Shown: piece by piece, positions 7,894 through 16,523 of the stretch | Position numbering within the stretch: position 1 is the stretch's first letter | Layout of the letters: each line of letters begins with the position of its first letter | Assembly: GCA_023300545.1 (NCBI GenBank) | Contig: JALZVT010000108.1 | Coordinates: 1 to 64,000, forward strand | DNA: 64,000 bases | Direction: 5' to 3' | Source of the DNA: Pseudomonadales bacterium | Lineage (GTDB): Bacteria; Pseudomonadota; Gammaproteobacteria; Pseudomonadales; Azotimanducaceae | Notes under the pieces: model-generated | What the model was told of the DNA's origin: nothing | The model's database searches: none | Seen by the model: the letters and a program-made list of their open reading frames with translations, nothing else | Translations under genes and position numbers: made by a program

Positions 7894-8733
7894 GTGCAAA
7901 GTTCCCCTCAGTTTGTGAACCCGTTCACGAACCAAAGACCAAGTCGGGCCCAAAGTCAGCCCAATACCACCCAGTTAACATCGGAAACCCGGACCTACGT
8001 CAATACTGCTCAGATGGGAACCCCACAAGAAAGCAGATACCTGTCCACCCGCGATGAAGTCGCTGAGGTGTTCCGGTTTTTTCGCGATCAGCAATCAGAG
8101 ATCAAACTCCGGTTCAACTCTGACAAATTCGGCGCGCAGTCTTTTACCGCGCGCGTGCTTGACGTGACTGACAGCCAGGTTTTGCTGCAAAACATTATTC
8201 CGCGGGACGGTGTACGGCACCTACTCAGTGGAGAGTCGTTCTCGATATCCGGCCGCGCTGACGGCCTGTTTGTTTACATCTCTGACAATACCGCCCTCCG
8301 AGAACCTGCCAATACGAAGGCACCGGTGCGCAACTGCGTTGCCATCGCGTTGCCAACAACGGTGCTCTATCAACAGCGTCGGCGATCACAGCGAGTTCGC
8401 CTGCCAGCCCAGAACACGGGCCGCCGCTCGCACATTCGTCTGGGTGATATTGCGCCGCTGTATGGCCGCATTCTAGATATCTCATCTTTCGGCGCCAAGA
8501 TTCAGATAGACCCCGCTAAAAAAGACTGCATTCGCAAAGACCAACGACTCGAAAACTGTCAGGTGCATGTGCCAAATCAGCTGTCGATCAACGTGTCTTA
8601 CATTGTGCGCCACGCGATTTTTAACGCCGAGCAGAACACGATGACCTGTGGTCTTGAGCTACTCAAAACCAGCACCGGTGAGCAAGCCCAACTCGACGCC
8701 TTTGTCAGCAAGATCAACAACCACTCGATCTAG
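7894..8733 (+). CDS. YcgR-like PilZ-domain protein (c-di-GMP effector)
   Basis: A 279-residue cytosolic protein. After about 45 disordered residues comes a YcgR-type N-terminal domain (about 55-165), then a PilZ domain. The c-di-GMP signature is present: the RxxxR region QQRRRSQRVRLPA near residue 170 and the DxSxxG motif LDISSFGAKI near residue 197. Proteins of this type bind c-di-GMP and slow the flagellar motor or redirect behaviour. GTG start with GGAG four bases upstream. Its divergent position opposite the FleQ-like gene fits motility or biofilm control. Its 3' end overlaps the next, convergent gene by 4 bp. Confidence 0.85.
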   Translation: MQSSPQFVNPFTNQRPSRAQSQPNTTQLTSETRTYVNTAQMGTPQESRYLSTRDEVAEVFRFFRDQQSEIKLRFNSDKFGAQSFTARVLDVTDSQVLLQNIIPRDGVRHLLSGESFSISGRADGLFVYISDNTALREPANTKAPVRNCVAIALPTTVLYQQRRRSQRVRLPAQNTGRRSHIRLGDIAPLYGRILDISSFGAKIQIDPAKKDCIRKDQRLENCQVHVPNQLSINVSYIVRHAIFNAEQNTMTCGLELLKTSTGEQAQLDAFVSKINNHSI

Positions 8734-9392
8734 CCGCCAGCAGTAAGCCGCCCTTGCCGGTTCTGCCAGCGTCGCCAATCAGCGACACCATCAACGTCCC
8801 ACTGCAACGGCAGCTCTGCCAGCGCCAAACCAGCCTGCACTGCCCGCTCTCGAGTGAATTGTGCAACCCGGTGCGTGCCCCAAGGAATATCAGCAAAGAG
8901 CGCGGGAAACGGTTCGCGCTGACCAATCAATACATAGCCGCCATCTTCTGCAGGACCAAGCACCAACGGCGCCGTCGCCAACAAGGCTGCAGAAGCTTGC
9001 AGGTATTCCACGGATAGATCGCCACAATCAGACCCAATGACAATGCTCGCGGTAGTGGGTCGAGTAGTGGGTCGAGCAGATGCCCGGCTAACTGACTCCG
9101 AGGCATAGAGCATTTTTGCGCCGATATCGCCGCTCGCCTGGGACAACAGAGGCACATCTAGCTCGGCCGCAAATCGCGCAAACCAGGGTGTCGATACATC
9201 ACCGGTCACATGTAGCTCAAACCTCATGCCGGTTGCACAGGCAACTGCCGCGTTGTGCCGCAGCAACTGCAAATGCGCTTGCAGCGCCTGAGGTTGACCA
9301 ATATGCCGCGCAAGCCTCGACTTCACCTGCCCAAGCACAGGCACACGCGCGAGCATAATCAACGTCGGTAAGGTGGGGGTTGTCGTTGTCAT
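8730..9392 (-). CDS. TIGR04282-type (DUF2064) glycosyltransferase
   Basis: A 220-residue protein with an opening (LIMLARVPVLGQVKSRLA) and the segment VIGSDCGDLSVEYLQ that mark the DUF2064 family, GT-A-fold proteins related to nucleotidyl/glycosyl transferases. The loop LGPAEDGGYVLIG is also diagnostic. Family members almost always pair with a TIGR04283 family-2 transferase, and exactly such a gene lies directly upstream here (7 bp gap). Substrate unknown. An upstream ATG at 9413 is possible; 9392 was chosen because the conserved N-terminal strand starts just after it. Confidence 0.85.
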   Translation of the reverse strand: MTTTTPTLPTLIMLARVPVLGQVKSRLARHIGQPQALQAHLQLLRHNAAVACATGMRFELHVTGDVSTPWFARFAAELDVPLLSQASGDIGAKMLYASESVSRASARPTTRPTTASIVIGSDCGDLSVEYLQASAALLATAPLVLGPAEDGGYVLIGQREPFPALFADIPWGTHRVAQFTRERAVQAGLALAELPLQWDVDGVADWRRWQNRQGRLTAGG

Positions 9393-9399
9393 AGCTTGC

Positions 9400-10173
9400 T
9401 CATTTAAGGGCATGGGGCGACAATTCAGCATCTCGAGATGCTGCCTCCGTCCTACTCGAAACACCGTAATAGAGCGCGTGCAAATCGGCCGGATCAGCGC
9501 CAAACGCATAGCGCAGGCGCAGGCGCCACATCAGGAAAATGGTTCGCCAAGTGCCGTTGCGGCGCCAACGGCGCGACGACGTCGTTAGAAAAGGCCGCGC
9601 GCCAGTCGCATCACGGCCCGCAATTGCAGGCTTGCTCAGCACTCGTAAGCGTTTGCTCAGCTCAACATCTTCCATTAACAGCTGGTTGGGCCAGCCCCCC
9701 GCCAACGCAAGTAACCGGCGTGCAACCCAGATGCCCTGATCGCCGGTACAGACCCGAGTAAGCCGAGATCGAGCATTCATCGACCAAGCGACACAACGCA
9801 ACAGGTAACTCGAATGATCAAACCCGATATCAAACCGCCCCCAGGCGCCCTTCTCGCTTGATCTTAGCGCCGCAAGCCCAAACTCCATCAACCAGGCAGC
9901 GGCGGGCAAAACGCCTCGTGAGTCAGCGTGCAGGAACCACAACAGAGAATGCGTCGCTGCGTCTGCGCCTTGTTGTAACTGCACCGAACGTCCAGGAGCG
10001 CCAATCAGCCATTGATCGGCTTGGCTACGCAAAGCGGACGCTGCAACGAGCCCGGGTTCGGCTTCTACCACCACCACCTCAAAGTCAGGTCCACGCAGAG
10101 CTTGTAACTGCGCAAGTAACGGCGCAATCACGAGGGCCTCATCGCGCAAAGGAATGACTATACTAATAGACAC
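9400..10173 (-). CDS. TIGR04283-type family 2 glycosyltransferase
   Basis: A 257-residue family-2 glycosyltransferase. It opens SISIVIPLRDEALVIAPLLAQ, carries FLHADSRGVLP (the DxD-like motif as HADS) and the acceptor-region TGDQGIWVARR with LLMEDVELSKRL, the usual order for this family. The C-terminus (RRNGTWRTIFLMWRLRLRYAFG) is basic and aromatic and may sit at the membrane. GTG start with AGGA seven bases upstream. It forms an operon with the DUF2064 gene. The acceptor is unknown; the pair is often linked to polyprenyl or lipid-type acceptors, but that is inference. Confidence 0.85.
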   Translation of the reverse strand: MSISIVIPLRDEALVIAPLLAQLQALRGPDFEVVVVEAEPGLVAASALRSQADQWLIGAPGRSVQLQQGADAATHSLLWFLHADSRGVLPAAAWLMEFGLAALRSSEKGAWGRFDIGFDHSSYLLRCVAWSMNARSRLTRVCTGDQGIWVARRLLALAGGWPNQLLMEDVELSKRLRVLSKPAIAGRDATGARPFLTTSSRRWRRNGTWRTIFLMWRLRLRYAFGADPADLHALYYGVSSRTEAASRDAELSPHALK

Positions 10174-10292
10174 ACGTCAATCCTTTCGATGAACTGGCAG
10201 GCACAGCTTGCCGCCACGCATCACTAACTTCATACTCGTCATCGCAATCCGGGTTCCCCAATTAGGGCAACTTAGTCTTAGGGCAAATAGTA

Positions 10293-10844
10293 ATGTCGAA
10301 CTCAGGCAACAAACTCGAAAACACCAGCAAGTCTTCACTGCTATCAGGCAGCGCTGCTGACACCTCTTCAACAGAGTTAGATGGTGAGGTCGATTCCGAT
10401 CTTTATCCAGACGATATTGAAGAATTTCTCACCTATCACCTCAATATACTTGCTCGCAAGCTGTCGCGTCGCCACTCTCGCTTTCTCAACGAGAATTTCG
10501 AGATGGCACTGGCAGAATGGTGGCTGCTAGCACAGATATCGCAAAACTCGCCGACCACCGTGCGCGACCTTGCTGCGCGTACGTTGATCGACAAGGCCCA
10601 GGTCAGCCGCGGCATCGAACAACTCAAGAGTCGTGAGTATGTACGACGCGAAACCGACCCGAAAGACAAACGCAGTGCACTGTTCTACATAACCGAAGCT
10701 GGCACTGCCGCTTATGAGCAGATCATGCCCGCACGGCGCACTAACCAAAGCGAACTGCTTAGGCAGCTCACGCGAGAAGAACGCGACATGTTTCGCGCCT
10801 CAATAGGCAAGCTGAACCTGTATCTGGACGAAAACGAACCCTAG
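10293..10844 (+). CDS. MarR-family transcriptional regulator
   Basis: A 183-residue regulator. About 45 N-terminal residues are acidic and probably disordered; the MarR winged helix follows, with the recognition helix in IDKAQVSRGIEQLKSREYV and the wing at RRETDPKDKRSALFYITEAG. MarR proteins bind DNA as dimers and are often released by small aromatic ligands. It is divergent from the glycosyltransferase pair (119 bp between starts), which is a possible target, though the longer N-terminus is unusual. Confidence 0.88.
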   Translation: MSNSGNKLENTSKSSLLSGSAADTSSTELDGEVDSDLYPDDIEEFLTYHLNILARKLSRRHSRFLNENFEMALAEWWLLAQISQNSPTTVRDLAARTLIDKAQVSRGIEQLKSREYVRRETDPKDKRSALFYITEAGTAAYEQIMPARRTNQSELLRQLTREERDMFRASIGKLNLYLDENEP

Positions 10845-10857
10845 CGTTCGCGCCTCG

Positions 10858-10890
10858 AGTAACTTTCGAGACTTAATCTCGAAAGTTACT
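10858..10890. terminator. 14-bp perfect hairpin between convergent genes
   Basis: AGTAACTTTCGAGA and its exact complement flank a 5-base loop (CTTAA). It lies 13 bp after the marR stop and 53 bp from the end of the opposing amidohydrolase gene. No T-tract follows on either strand, so it may be an mRNA-stabilising or Rho-assisting hairpin rather than a classical terminator. Confidence 0.55.
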
Positions 10891-10943
10891 GCAAAGCCTT
10901 GAAATATATAGGCATTTACACTTAAGTATTTCGCCTTAGTAGC

Positions 10944-13900
10944 CTACTCAGTAGCCTGCCAATAAAACGCTCGCGGTACAAAGCTGCCCGTACCTTCCTC
11001 AGCGAGAGTAGCGGCGTCATACAGCCGACCGTTCAACATCACCTTACTCACTCGATCGGTACGGAATATATCTTCCAGCGGATTCGCATCCAAAATCACC
11101 AGATCAGCCAGCTTGCCGACCTCGATGGAACCGAGTTCGCTCGCAAAACCTAAGGCCGTGGCAGGCGTTATCGTTGCAGTGCGCAACGCCTCCATCGGCG
11201 TCATACCACCCTGCGCAAAGCCCCAGATTTCCCAATGACTCGCCAAGCCTTCGCGTTGACCATGGGCACCAATACTCACTAAAACACCACGCCGGGCGAG
11301 TGCCGCAGCAGTCGCTGCGCTACGCACATGGTGATAGTCCGACAGCGGCGCCTTCTGGCGCCTAACCGATCGCGGACGCAAGACATTGGGCGGTACATAA
11401 CGCGACAACAGAGGGTGCTTCCAGACGTCTGTTTCCTGATACCAATAATGCTCAGCCGTAAGCCCCCCATAAGTCACAACCAGCGTTGGCGTATAGGCCA
11501 CCTCGGTTTGCGACCAGAATTGCAACACGTCTTCGTACAATGTCGATTGCGGCAAGTTGTGTTCGATCGTTGAGTTACCGTCAGCAACCATCGACAGGTC
11601 CATGTGAAAAAGACTGCCGCCTTCTGCAACCACCAGCATATTTTCGGCCTGACTGGCCGCCACCACCTGTTGCCGCTGATTTCGGCGCGGCTGATTGTAG
11701 TTTTTAATCGAACCAGCGCCCTGCGCTTTCAAGCGTTTGACATGGTCACGGGCATCATCAGCGCTATCGATTGCCGCAAAGCTCGAGGAACGCGCGCCGT
11801 ACACAATGTCGCCAGTAGAAAACAAACGCGGCGCCAAAATACGCCCTGTGCGCTGCATCTGGGAGGCTGCAAAAAATGAGGTCGCATCATTTGACGGGTC
11901 GTGCACTGTGGTCACACCCAAAGCAAGCGTCGCGTAGTTCACCCAGTTTTGTTCGGGAATAATCGTTCGCCCCTGGGTGCCATGCGCGTGGGCGTCGATG
12001 ATGCCCGGAATGATGGTTTTATCCGCCAGATCAACGCGCTGGATATCTGCTGGCAGGTTGGCGGGCATTGCACCAACAGACATGATTTTATTGCCCTCCA
12101 CCAGCACATTCGCGTTCTCAAGCACCTCATCCCCAACCATCGTGATGACGCGCGCGTTGGTCAGCAAGACACGTCCGGTGGGTGCATCAGCAGCCACCGA
12201 CACCGACACGCTGGTGGAGGCGATGTTGAGCGCCTGCGGCTGTTCCAAGTCCGCTGGTTCTTCTTTCTGTTCTTCTTTCCGTTCGTCCTCGTCTTTGGTC
12301 GACGCTGCAGAAGAGCCAAGCGGTGCCTGATCAAGCTCTGCGCCCTTCAACCAATACAACTCTGCGCCAAGGCTGTAGCTCAACCAATCGCCAGACCAAC
12401 TGGGGTAGTTACCGCCAATGGCTGACACCCTGTGGTTTGGTAGGTCTTTCTTATCGCGGCCAACCATAAGTATTTCTTTTGCATCGGGCGCACCCACTGC
12501 AAAACCGCTATAAGGCTGTGCGTAAATGTTGTAGTTCTCTCGATAAGCCAACCATTGCGCTGAAGGCGACAGTACAAACTCAGTAACAAATTCGGCACCT
12601 GCGTGGGTTCGTGGATTGCCACCCAGCAGATCTACGCTGCGTAACAATGTCTTGTCAGCTTCACGCACAGAAAAGTAAATGCGCTCTTCACGCGGCTGAC
12701 CCACAACCCCTGCAGCAGACAACACTGAATGTGGACGCCGGCCCTGCTTACTCAGCAACCGGGTCTCGCCCCCCTCGCCTAACCAGTAAATACCCGCATC
12801 GCCATAGCGTTGATCGCGCAAAGCATTGGCACCGGCATTGCGTACCAATACGGCCTGGCCGTCAGCCGCAAAAGTAGGCTCCACGTAGTGTCCCGGCTTG
12901 GCGCTGAGCGCTTTACTGCGACCACCACGGGTTGCCACGTCGCGAACACTGCCCAGCTCCTCGTCATCCCAGGTCGCAAACACGACGCGTCGCGAATCGG
13001 CAGAGAACGACGGATGAAATTCAAATCGACGTTCTTTATCGCTGGTTAATCGTTTGGGACGTCCATCAGGCAAGTCTTTTACATACAACCGACCCAACGC
13101 TTCAAAGACCGCTTTCTTACCGTCCGGCGCCACAACAGGGCTGCGCGCCATGGTCGTTTTCACCAGTTCCTTGAATACTTTCTGTTGCGGGCGCACAACC
13201 GGTACCACCCGACGGGTGTCGTTAATCGAAAATGCGATGTCTTGCACCTTGCCCGAAGCCACCGCGACTCGGCGGAGCTTGCCGCCGGCCCAATACACCA
13301 CACTCTGGTTGTCTGGGGTCCACGCCATGTTCGGATACACGCCATGCACCGCCCACACTTCCTGGACGTCCTGGTCGAGGTCAGCCACCACCACGCGCTC
13401 AGCGCCGGACATAAGATCTTTCACCCACAATCCGGTCTTGGCACGAACGCGACGAACAAAAGCCAGTTGCTTGCCATCGGGTGAAGGCGTTGGCCGCGCC
13501 GCACCACCCGCACCAGAAACCACCGCCTCGACAGCACCGGTTGCCAGGTCGAGCCGCAAAATTTCGAAAATTTGTCCGTTGGAATCTTGCGCGTACTCAA
13601 AGCTCGCGCCTGGAGTGGTGTCTTTGCTGAAATAAATGGACTGCCCGTCAGGGGCAAACACCGGCTCACCCAGCTCTTTCTGGTGCTTGTCGTTAGCGCG
13701 CGCTAGTAGCTGTTGGCCGGTGCCTCCCGCTGTGTGATAGAGCCAAAGCTCGCCGGTGCCCAGTGAACGACCTGTGGTGTAGTGCTTCCGCGCAACCAAA
13801 AACCGCCCATCAGGCGAGAAAGATGGATTGTTTAACAACCGAAACTTCTCTGCTGTGAGTGCACGCCGTTTGTTGCTTGCGCGGTCATGCAGCCAAATGT

Positions 13901-14252
13901 TGTCGGCCCCGGCGGAGTCGCTTATGTAGGCAAGAGTGGCCCCGTCTGGGGAATAACGCGGCTGCATTTCCCAGGCCATGCCTGAACTCACCGAACGTGC
14001 TTCACCGCCGCCCAGCGGCACTTCGTAAATGTCCCCAAGCAAATCAAAGGCCACCATTTCACCGTCAGGGCTGACATCGAGACTCATCCAAGTGCCTTCC
14101 GACACGGCAATGGTCACTTCCCGAGTGTCTGCCTTGGGCCGTTCTACCAGCCACTCTGTATTCTCGGCTCTAACCCCTAAGGCACATAGGCTAACCAGCA
14201 GGAGAAAGACAGCAATCGGTTTTAAAAAGTTGAGCATTTTCAAAGATTTCAT
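10944..14252 (-). CDS. Exported TolB-propeller/amidohydrolase fusion protein
   Basis: A 1102-residue exported protein. A signal peptide (FLKPIAVFLLLVSLCALGVRA) is followed by a long series of TolB/PD40 beta-propeller repeats (SPDG, SADS and similar blades, about residues 40-640), then an acidic Glu/Lys linker, then a metal-dependent amidohydrolase (about 690-1080) with IIPGIIDAHAHG at its first metal site and later His-containing strands (STIEHNLPQ, SIGAHGQ). Such fusions are found in gammaproteobacteria; the substrate is unknown, probably a periplasmic amide or peptide. A TTG at 14282 would also open the frame; ATG 14252 was chosen because it places a basic N-region directly before the hydrophobic core. 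Confidence 0.85.
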   Translation of the reverse strand: MKSLKMLNFLKPIAVFLLLVSLCALGVRAENTEWLVERPKADTREVTIAVSEGTWMSLDVSPDGEMVAFDLLGDIYEVPLGGGEARSVSSGMAWEMQPRYSPDGATLAYISDSAGADNIWLHDRASNKRRALTAEKFRLLNNPSFSPDGRFLVARKHYTTGRSLGTGELWLYHTAGGTGQQLLARANDKHQKELGEPVFAPDGQSIYFSKDTTPGASFEYAQDSNGQIFEILRLDLATGAVEAVVSGAGGAARPTPSPDGKQLAFVRRVRAKTGLWVKDLMSGAERVVVADLDQDVQEVWAVHGVYPNMAWTPDNQSVVYWAGGKLRRVAVASGKVQDIAFSINDTRRVVPVVRPQQKVFKELVKTTMARSPVVAPDGKKAVFEALGRLYVKDLPDGRPKRLTSDKERRFEFHPSFSADSRRVVFATWDDEELGSVRDVATRGGRSKALSAKPGHYVEPTFAADGQAVLVRNAGANALRDQRYGDAGIYWLGEGGETRLLSKQGRRPHSVLSAAGVVGQPREERIYFSVREADKTLLRSVDLLGGNPRTHAGAEFVTEFVLSPSAQWLAYRENYNIYAQPYSGFAVGAPDAKEILMVGRDKKDLPNHRVSAIGGNYPSWSGDWLSYSLGAELYWLKGAELDQAPLGSSAASTKDEDERKEEQKEEPADLEQPQALNIASTSVSVSVAADAPTGRVLLTNARVITMVGDEVLENANVLVEGNKIMSVGAMPANLPADIQRVDLADKTIIPGIIDAHAHGTQGRTIIPEQNWVNYATLALGVTTVHDPSNDATSFFAASQMQRTGRILAPRLFSTGDIVYGARSSSFAAIDSADDARDHVKRLKAQGAGSIKNYNQPRRNQRQQVVAASQAENMLVVAEGGSLFHMDLSMVADGNSTIEHNLPQSTLYEDVLQFWSQTEVAYTPTLVVTYGGLTAEHYWYQETDVWKHPLLSRYVPPNVLRPRSVRRQKAPLSDYHHVRSAATAAALARRGVLVSIGAHGQREGLASHWEIWGFAQGGMTPMEALRTATITPATALGFASELGSIEVGKLADLVILDANPLEDIFRTDRVSKVMLNGRLYDAATLAEEGTGSFVPRAFYWQATE

Positions 14253-14593
14253 AGATATTTGTATCACCGGACTAACGGTCAATTAGTAAGAACTGCGAGC
14301 TTTAGTACAGGCACCAGGGCAGCCTCAATGTTACCACCACGGTCAGATCCGCAACGTTGAGGCTCGCAAAACGCTGTTGTAACACAGGCTCGCCATGAAG
14401 CGTAAAAACCTAGGCCAAAACGTAAATTCTCCGGGAACCCTGACCGATTTTCGGTAACATGCGCAGCCCACGGCCAATCGTGTTAAGACCCCAGATTCGC
14501 TGCTCACGCAGACACTCCGAACCCACAACAGGGTCTGCACTGGCGTTACAACGCAATAGCGTCGTGGCGACCTAACTGAAGAAGGACAACACC

Positions 14594-16456
14594 ATGGATC
14601 TGGCAAAATTTCGCCTGAACAATCTACCCCAGTACACCCGTCGCAGCGCGGCCATTGCTGTCGCCTTTCTTGGCATCGGCGCCTTTTCCGGCTCTGACAA
14701 CACGCCGTCGGGAAGCACGGCCAGTGCCACACCCGCGCTCGCAGGTGATGAGGTCAAAACGGCTGTTGAGGCCCTCGCAACCACTACCACAGCAGCCGCC
14801 GCAGTCACTGCCGCCGCTAAGAGCCTGCCTGAAGACGCTGCAGAGCCGGCTGAAGCCCTCCTCGCAGAAGCTACTGCAGAAGCGGCTGAAGGGGTTGTTG
14901 CAGAAGAGGCCCTTGCCGAAGCGGTGATCGAAGAAGCGGTTATTGCAGAAGCGGAGATCGAAGAAGCGACAATGGAAGAAGCGGTGATCGAAGAAACCGT
15001 TGAAATTGAAGAAACCATTGCGGAAGCGCCAGCTGATGCTACCGGTCCGGCTAGCGAACTCATCAGCGACACAGTCAACGACACCGTCTCTGAAGTCGAA
15101 GTCGAAGTCATTGAAACCAGCACCATCGCAGACGCCGCCGTGAGCGAGGCCGCACCCGTCACTGATGCCATAGCGGCAGTGACGCCGGCCGCGGTAGCAA
15201 CTGAAAAAGAGGCAACCGAGGTTGTCGCCCAAGTGGCCAGCGCAGCAGACCTCGAAACGGTATCAAACCTTGAGACCGTCGCAATCCCAGATGCAGCCCC
15301 AGATGCGGTCCCAGACGCGGTCGCCGAAGTGCCCAATAACGTCGAAACGACTCCGACTACAGAGGGACTAGAAGTAGACACCAACGCGGTACAAGACGTG
15401 GCTGTCGCCACAGAAAAAGTGATCGACCCAGTCGTCGACCCAATCGTTGAGGTTGACGCCGCTGTAGAGACGATTGTCGACACCGAGGCCACTCAAGACA
15501 TCGCGGCAGTAGCGGTTGATACCAACATCGTGACGACTGCCACTGAGCCCGCCACTAATGTCGCAGCCGATACGGCCGTTGCAGCGACTGAGACTATTGC
15601 CGAAACCAGTGTTGCCACAGACCTAGTGGCCGCTGACGTAGTTGCCGCTGAAGTTGAAAGCACCGTCGTTGAAGGCGCCGCAACTGCCACCGCTGAAGAA
15701 GCTGTGGAAACGGTGGTCGAGGAAGAGGACGTATCGTCTGTACAAAAAATCTCCAATACCATAAAGGCCATGGTCGGAGCCGTCGCCGCAGCGGTCACTT
15801 TAGATAGCAGTGCCGATAATGAGAGTGACGCCGAAGCCAATCTTGATGCTGACAGCACTACCGAGATAGACGAATCAGCCAGCCCTGAAGCAACAGTCTC
15901 AGCAGTAACAGTCTCTGAACCCACAGTGGCTGATGTGGAAGTCGCTGATGTGGAAGTTGCTGAAGTGGAAGTGGCTGAAGCGACAGCCGCCATACCCGCG
16001 ACGGTCCAAATCCCTGACTCAAAGCCTAAGCTCGGCCTTGCCCCAGCGGCTGATGAAGTGACCCCCGAGGCGGTGGCCGAGCTAGTGGGCAACTACCCCG
16101 GCAAACTCATAATGGTTGTGTTTTGGTCGACAGCCAGCGAAGCCGACGCGCCGTCGTTTGACTGGCTCAACGAAATGCATCAGCGCTACGTCACTCAGGG
16201 TTTGCAGGTCATTGCTGTCAACCAGGACAGCACGGCACGCACTGGTGAGGCTTACGCCGTCAAGCAGGGCGCCAAGTTTGAGGTCACCCATGATCGCAGT
16301 GGCGCGTTGCGAAAAGCTCTGTGGGTAGGCAAATTGCCCGCCACCTACCTGCTGAACGACGCTGGCGAACTGCTGGGGTCACACGCGGGTTTCAACGATG
16401 AGATTCGCGGTAGCTACGAAGACGAGATTCGGCGCTTGCTGAAAACTCTGCCTTAA
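14594..16456 (+). CDS. Acidic Ala/Glu/Val repeat protein with Cys-less thioredoxin domain
   Basis: A 620-residue protein of unusual build. A basic N-terminus with YTRRSAAIAVAFLGIGAFSG looks like a signal or membrane anchor. Residues about 50-470 are low-complexity and rich in Ala, Glu, Val and Thr with tandem repeats. The last 145 residues form a TlpA/ResA-like thioredoxin fold: MVVFWSTASEAD (507-518), the cis-Pro loop KLPATYLLN with P582, and a final helix. The CxxC positions are Ser515 and Asp518, so disulfide chemistry is lost. It probably projects a thioredoxin-like binding domain across the periplasm on a long acidic stalk. No family was recognised for the stalk. Long frames on the opposite strand are composition artefacts. 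Confidence 0.8.
   Translation: MDLAKFRLNNLPQYTRRSAAIAVAFLGIGAFSGSDNTPSGSTASATPALAGDEVKTAVEALATTTTAAAAVTAAAKSLPEDAAEPAEALLAEATAEAAEGVVAEEALAEAVIEEAVIAEAEIEEATMEEAVIEETVEIEETIAEAPADATGPASELISDTVNDTVSEVEVEVIETSTIADAAVSEAAPVTDAIAAVTPAAVATEKEATEVVAQVASAADLETVSNLETVAIPDAAPDAVPDAVAEVPNNVETTPTTEGLEVDTNAVQDVAVATEKVIDPVVDPIVEVDAAVETIVDTEATQDIAAVAVDTNIVTTATEPATNVAADTAVAATETIAETSVATDLVAADVVAAEVESTVVEGAATATAEEAVETVVEEEDVSSVQKISNTIKAMVGAVAAAVTLDSSADNESDAEANLDADSTTEIDESASPEATVSAVTVSEPTVADVEVADVEVAEVEVAEATAAIPATVQIPDSKPKLGLAPAADEVTPEAVAELVGNYPGKLIMVVFWSTASEADAPSFDWLNEMHQRYVTQGLQVIAVNQDSTARTGEAYAVKQGAKFEVTHDRSGALRKALWVGKLPATYLLNDAGELLGSHAGFNDEIRGSYEDEIRRLLKTLP
14918..15007 (+). repeat. 30-bp-period repeat encoding Glu/Ala-rich decapeptides
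   Basis: An 18-bp core, GAAGCGGTGATCGAAGAA, recurs at 14918, 14948 (one change) and 14978, exactly 30 bp apart. It encodes ten-residue units beginning EAVIEE, EAEIEE and EAVIEE. The period is about three helical turns, consistent with an extended acidic helix in the stalk. Confidence 0.85.
15929..15973 (+). repeat. 15-bp tandem repeat, three copies, encoding ADVEV
   Basis: Units of the form GCTGATGTGGAAGTC repeat three times with one or two changes and encode ADVEV, ADVEV, AEVEV. It lies close to the junction of the acidic stalk with the thioredoxin-like domain and is a likely site of length change by slippage. Confidence 0.8.
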
Positions 16457-16481
16457 AGCGCCTCAAACAATCTAAAACCAC

Positions 16482-16503
16482 AGAGACTCCGTCCGGAGTC
16501 TCT
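16482..16503. terminator. Hairpin between convergent genes
   Basis: AGAGACTCC-GTCC-GGAGTCTCT is a perfect 9-bp stem with a 4-base loop. It lies 25 bp after the stop of the repeat protein and 20 bp from the end of the opposing G8-like gene. On the minus strand it is followed by GTGGTTTTAG, a poor T-run; on the plus strand there is none. A bidirectional terminator is likely but weak. Confidence 0.55.
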
Positions 16504-16523
16504 GCTCCTTGCACCCAATCAGA

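Noticed and set aside
7783-7953. Upstream extension of the FleQ-like gene to 7953
   Set aside because: The extra 57 codons lack the FleQ N-terminal pattern and run under the divergent PilZ gene start, which has its own GGAG site.
14572-16092. Two long minus-strand open frames opposite the acidic repeat protein (306 and 199 codons, Ala/Ser/Thr/Val-rich)
   Set aside because: Their composition mirrors the GAA/GCN-rich coding strand, they lack any family signature, and the plus frame has a clear thioredoxin domain.
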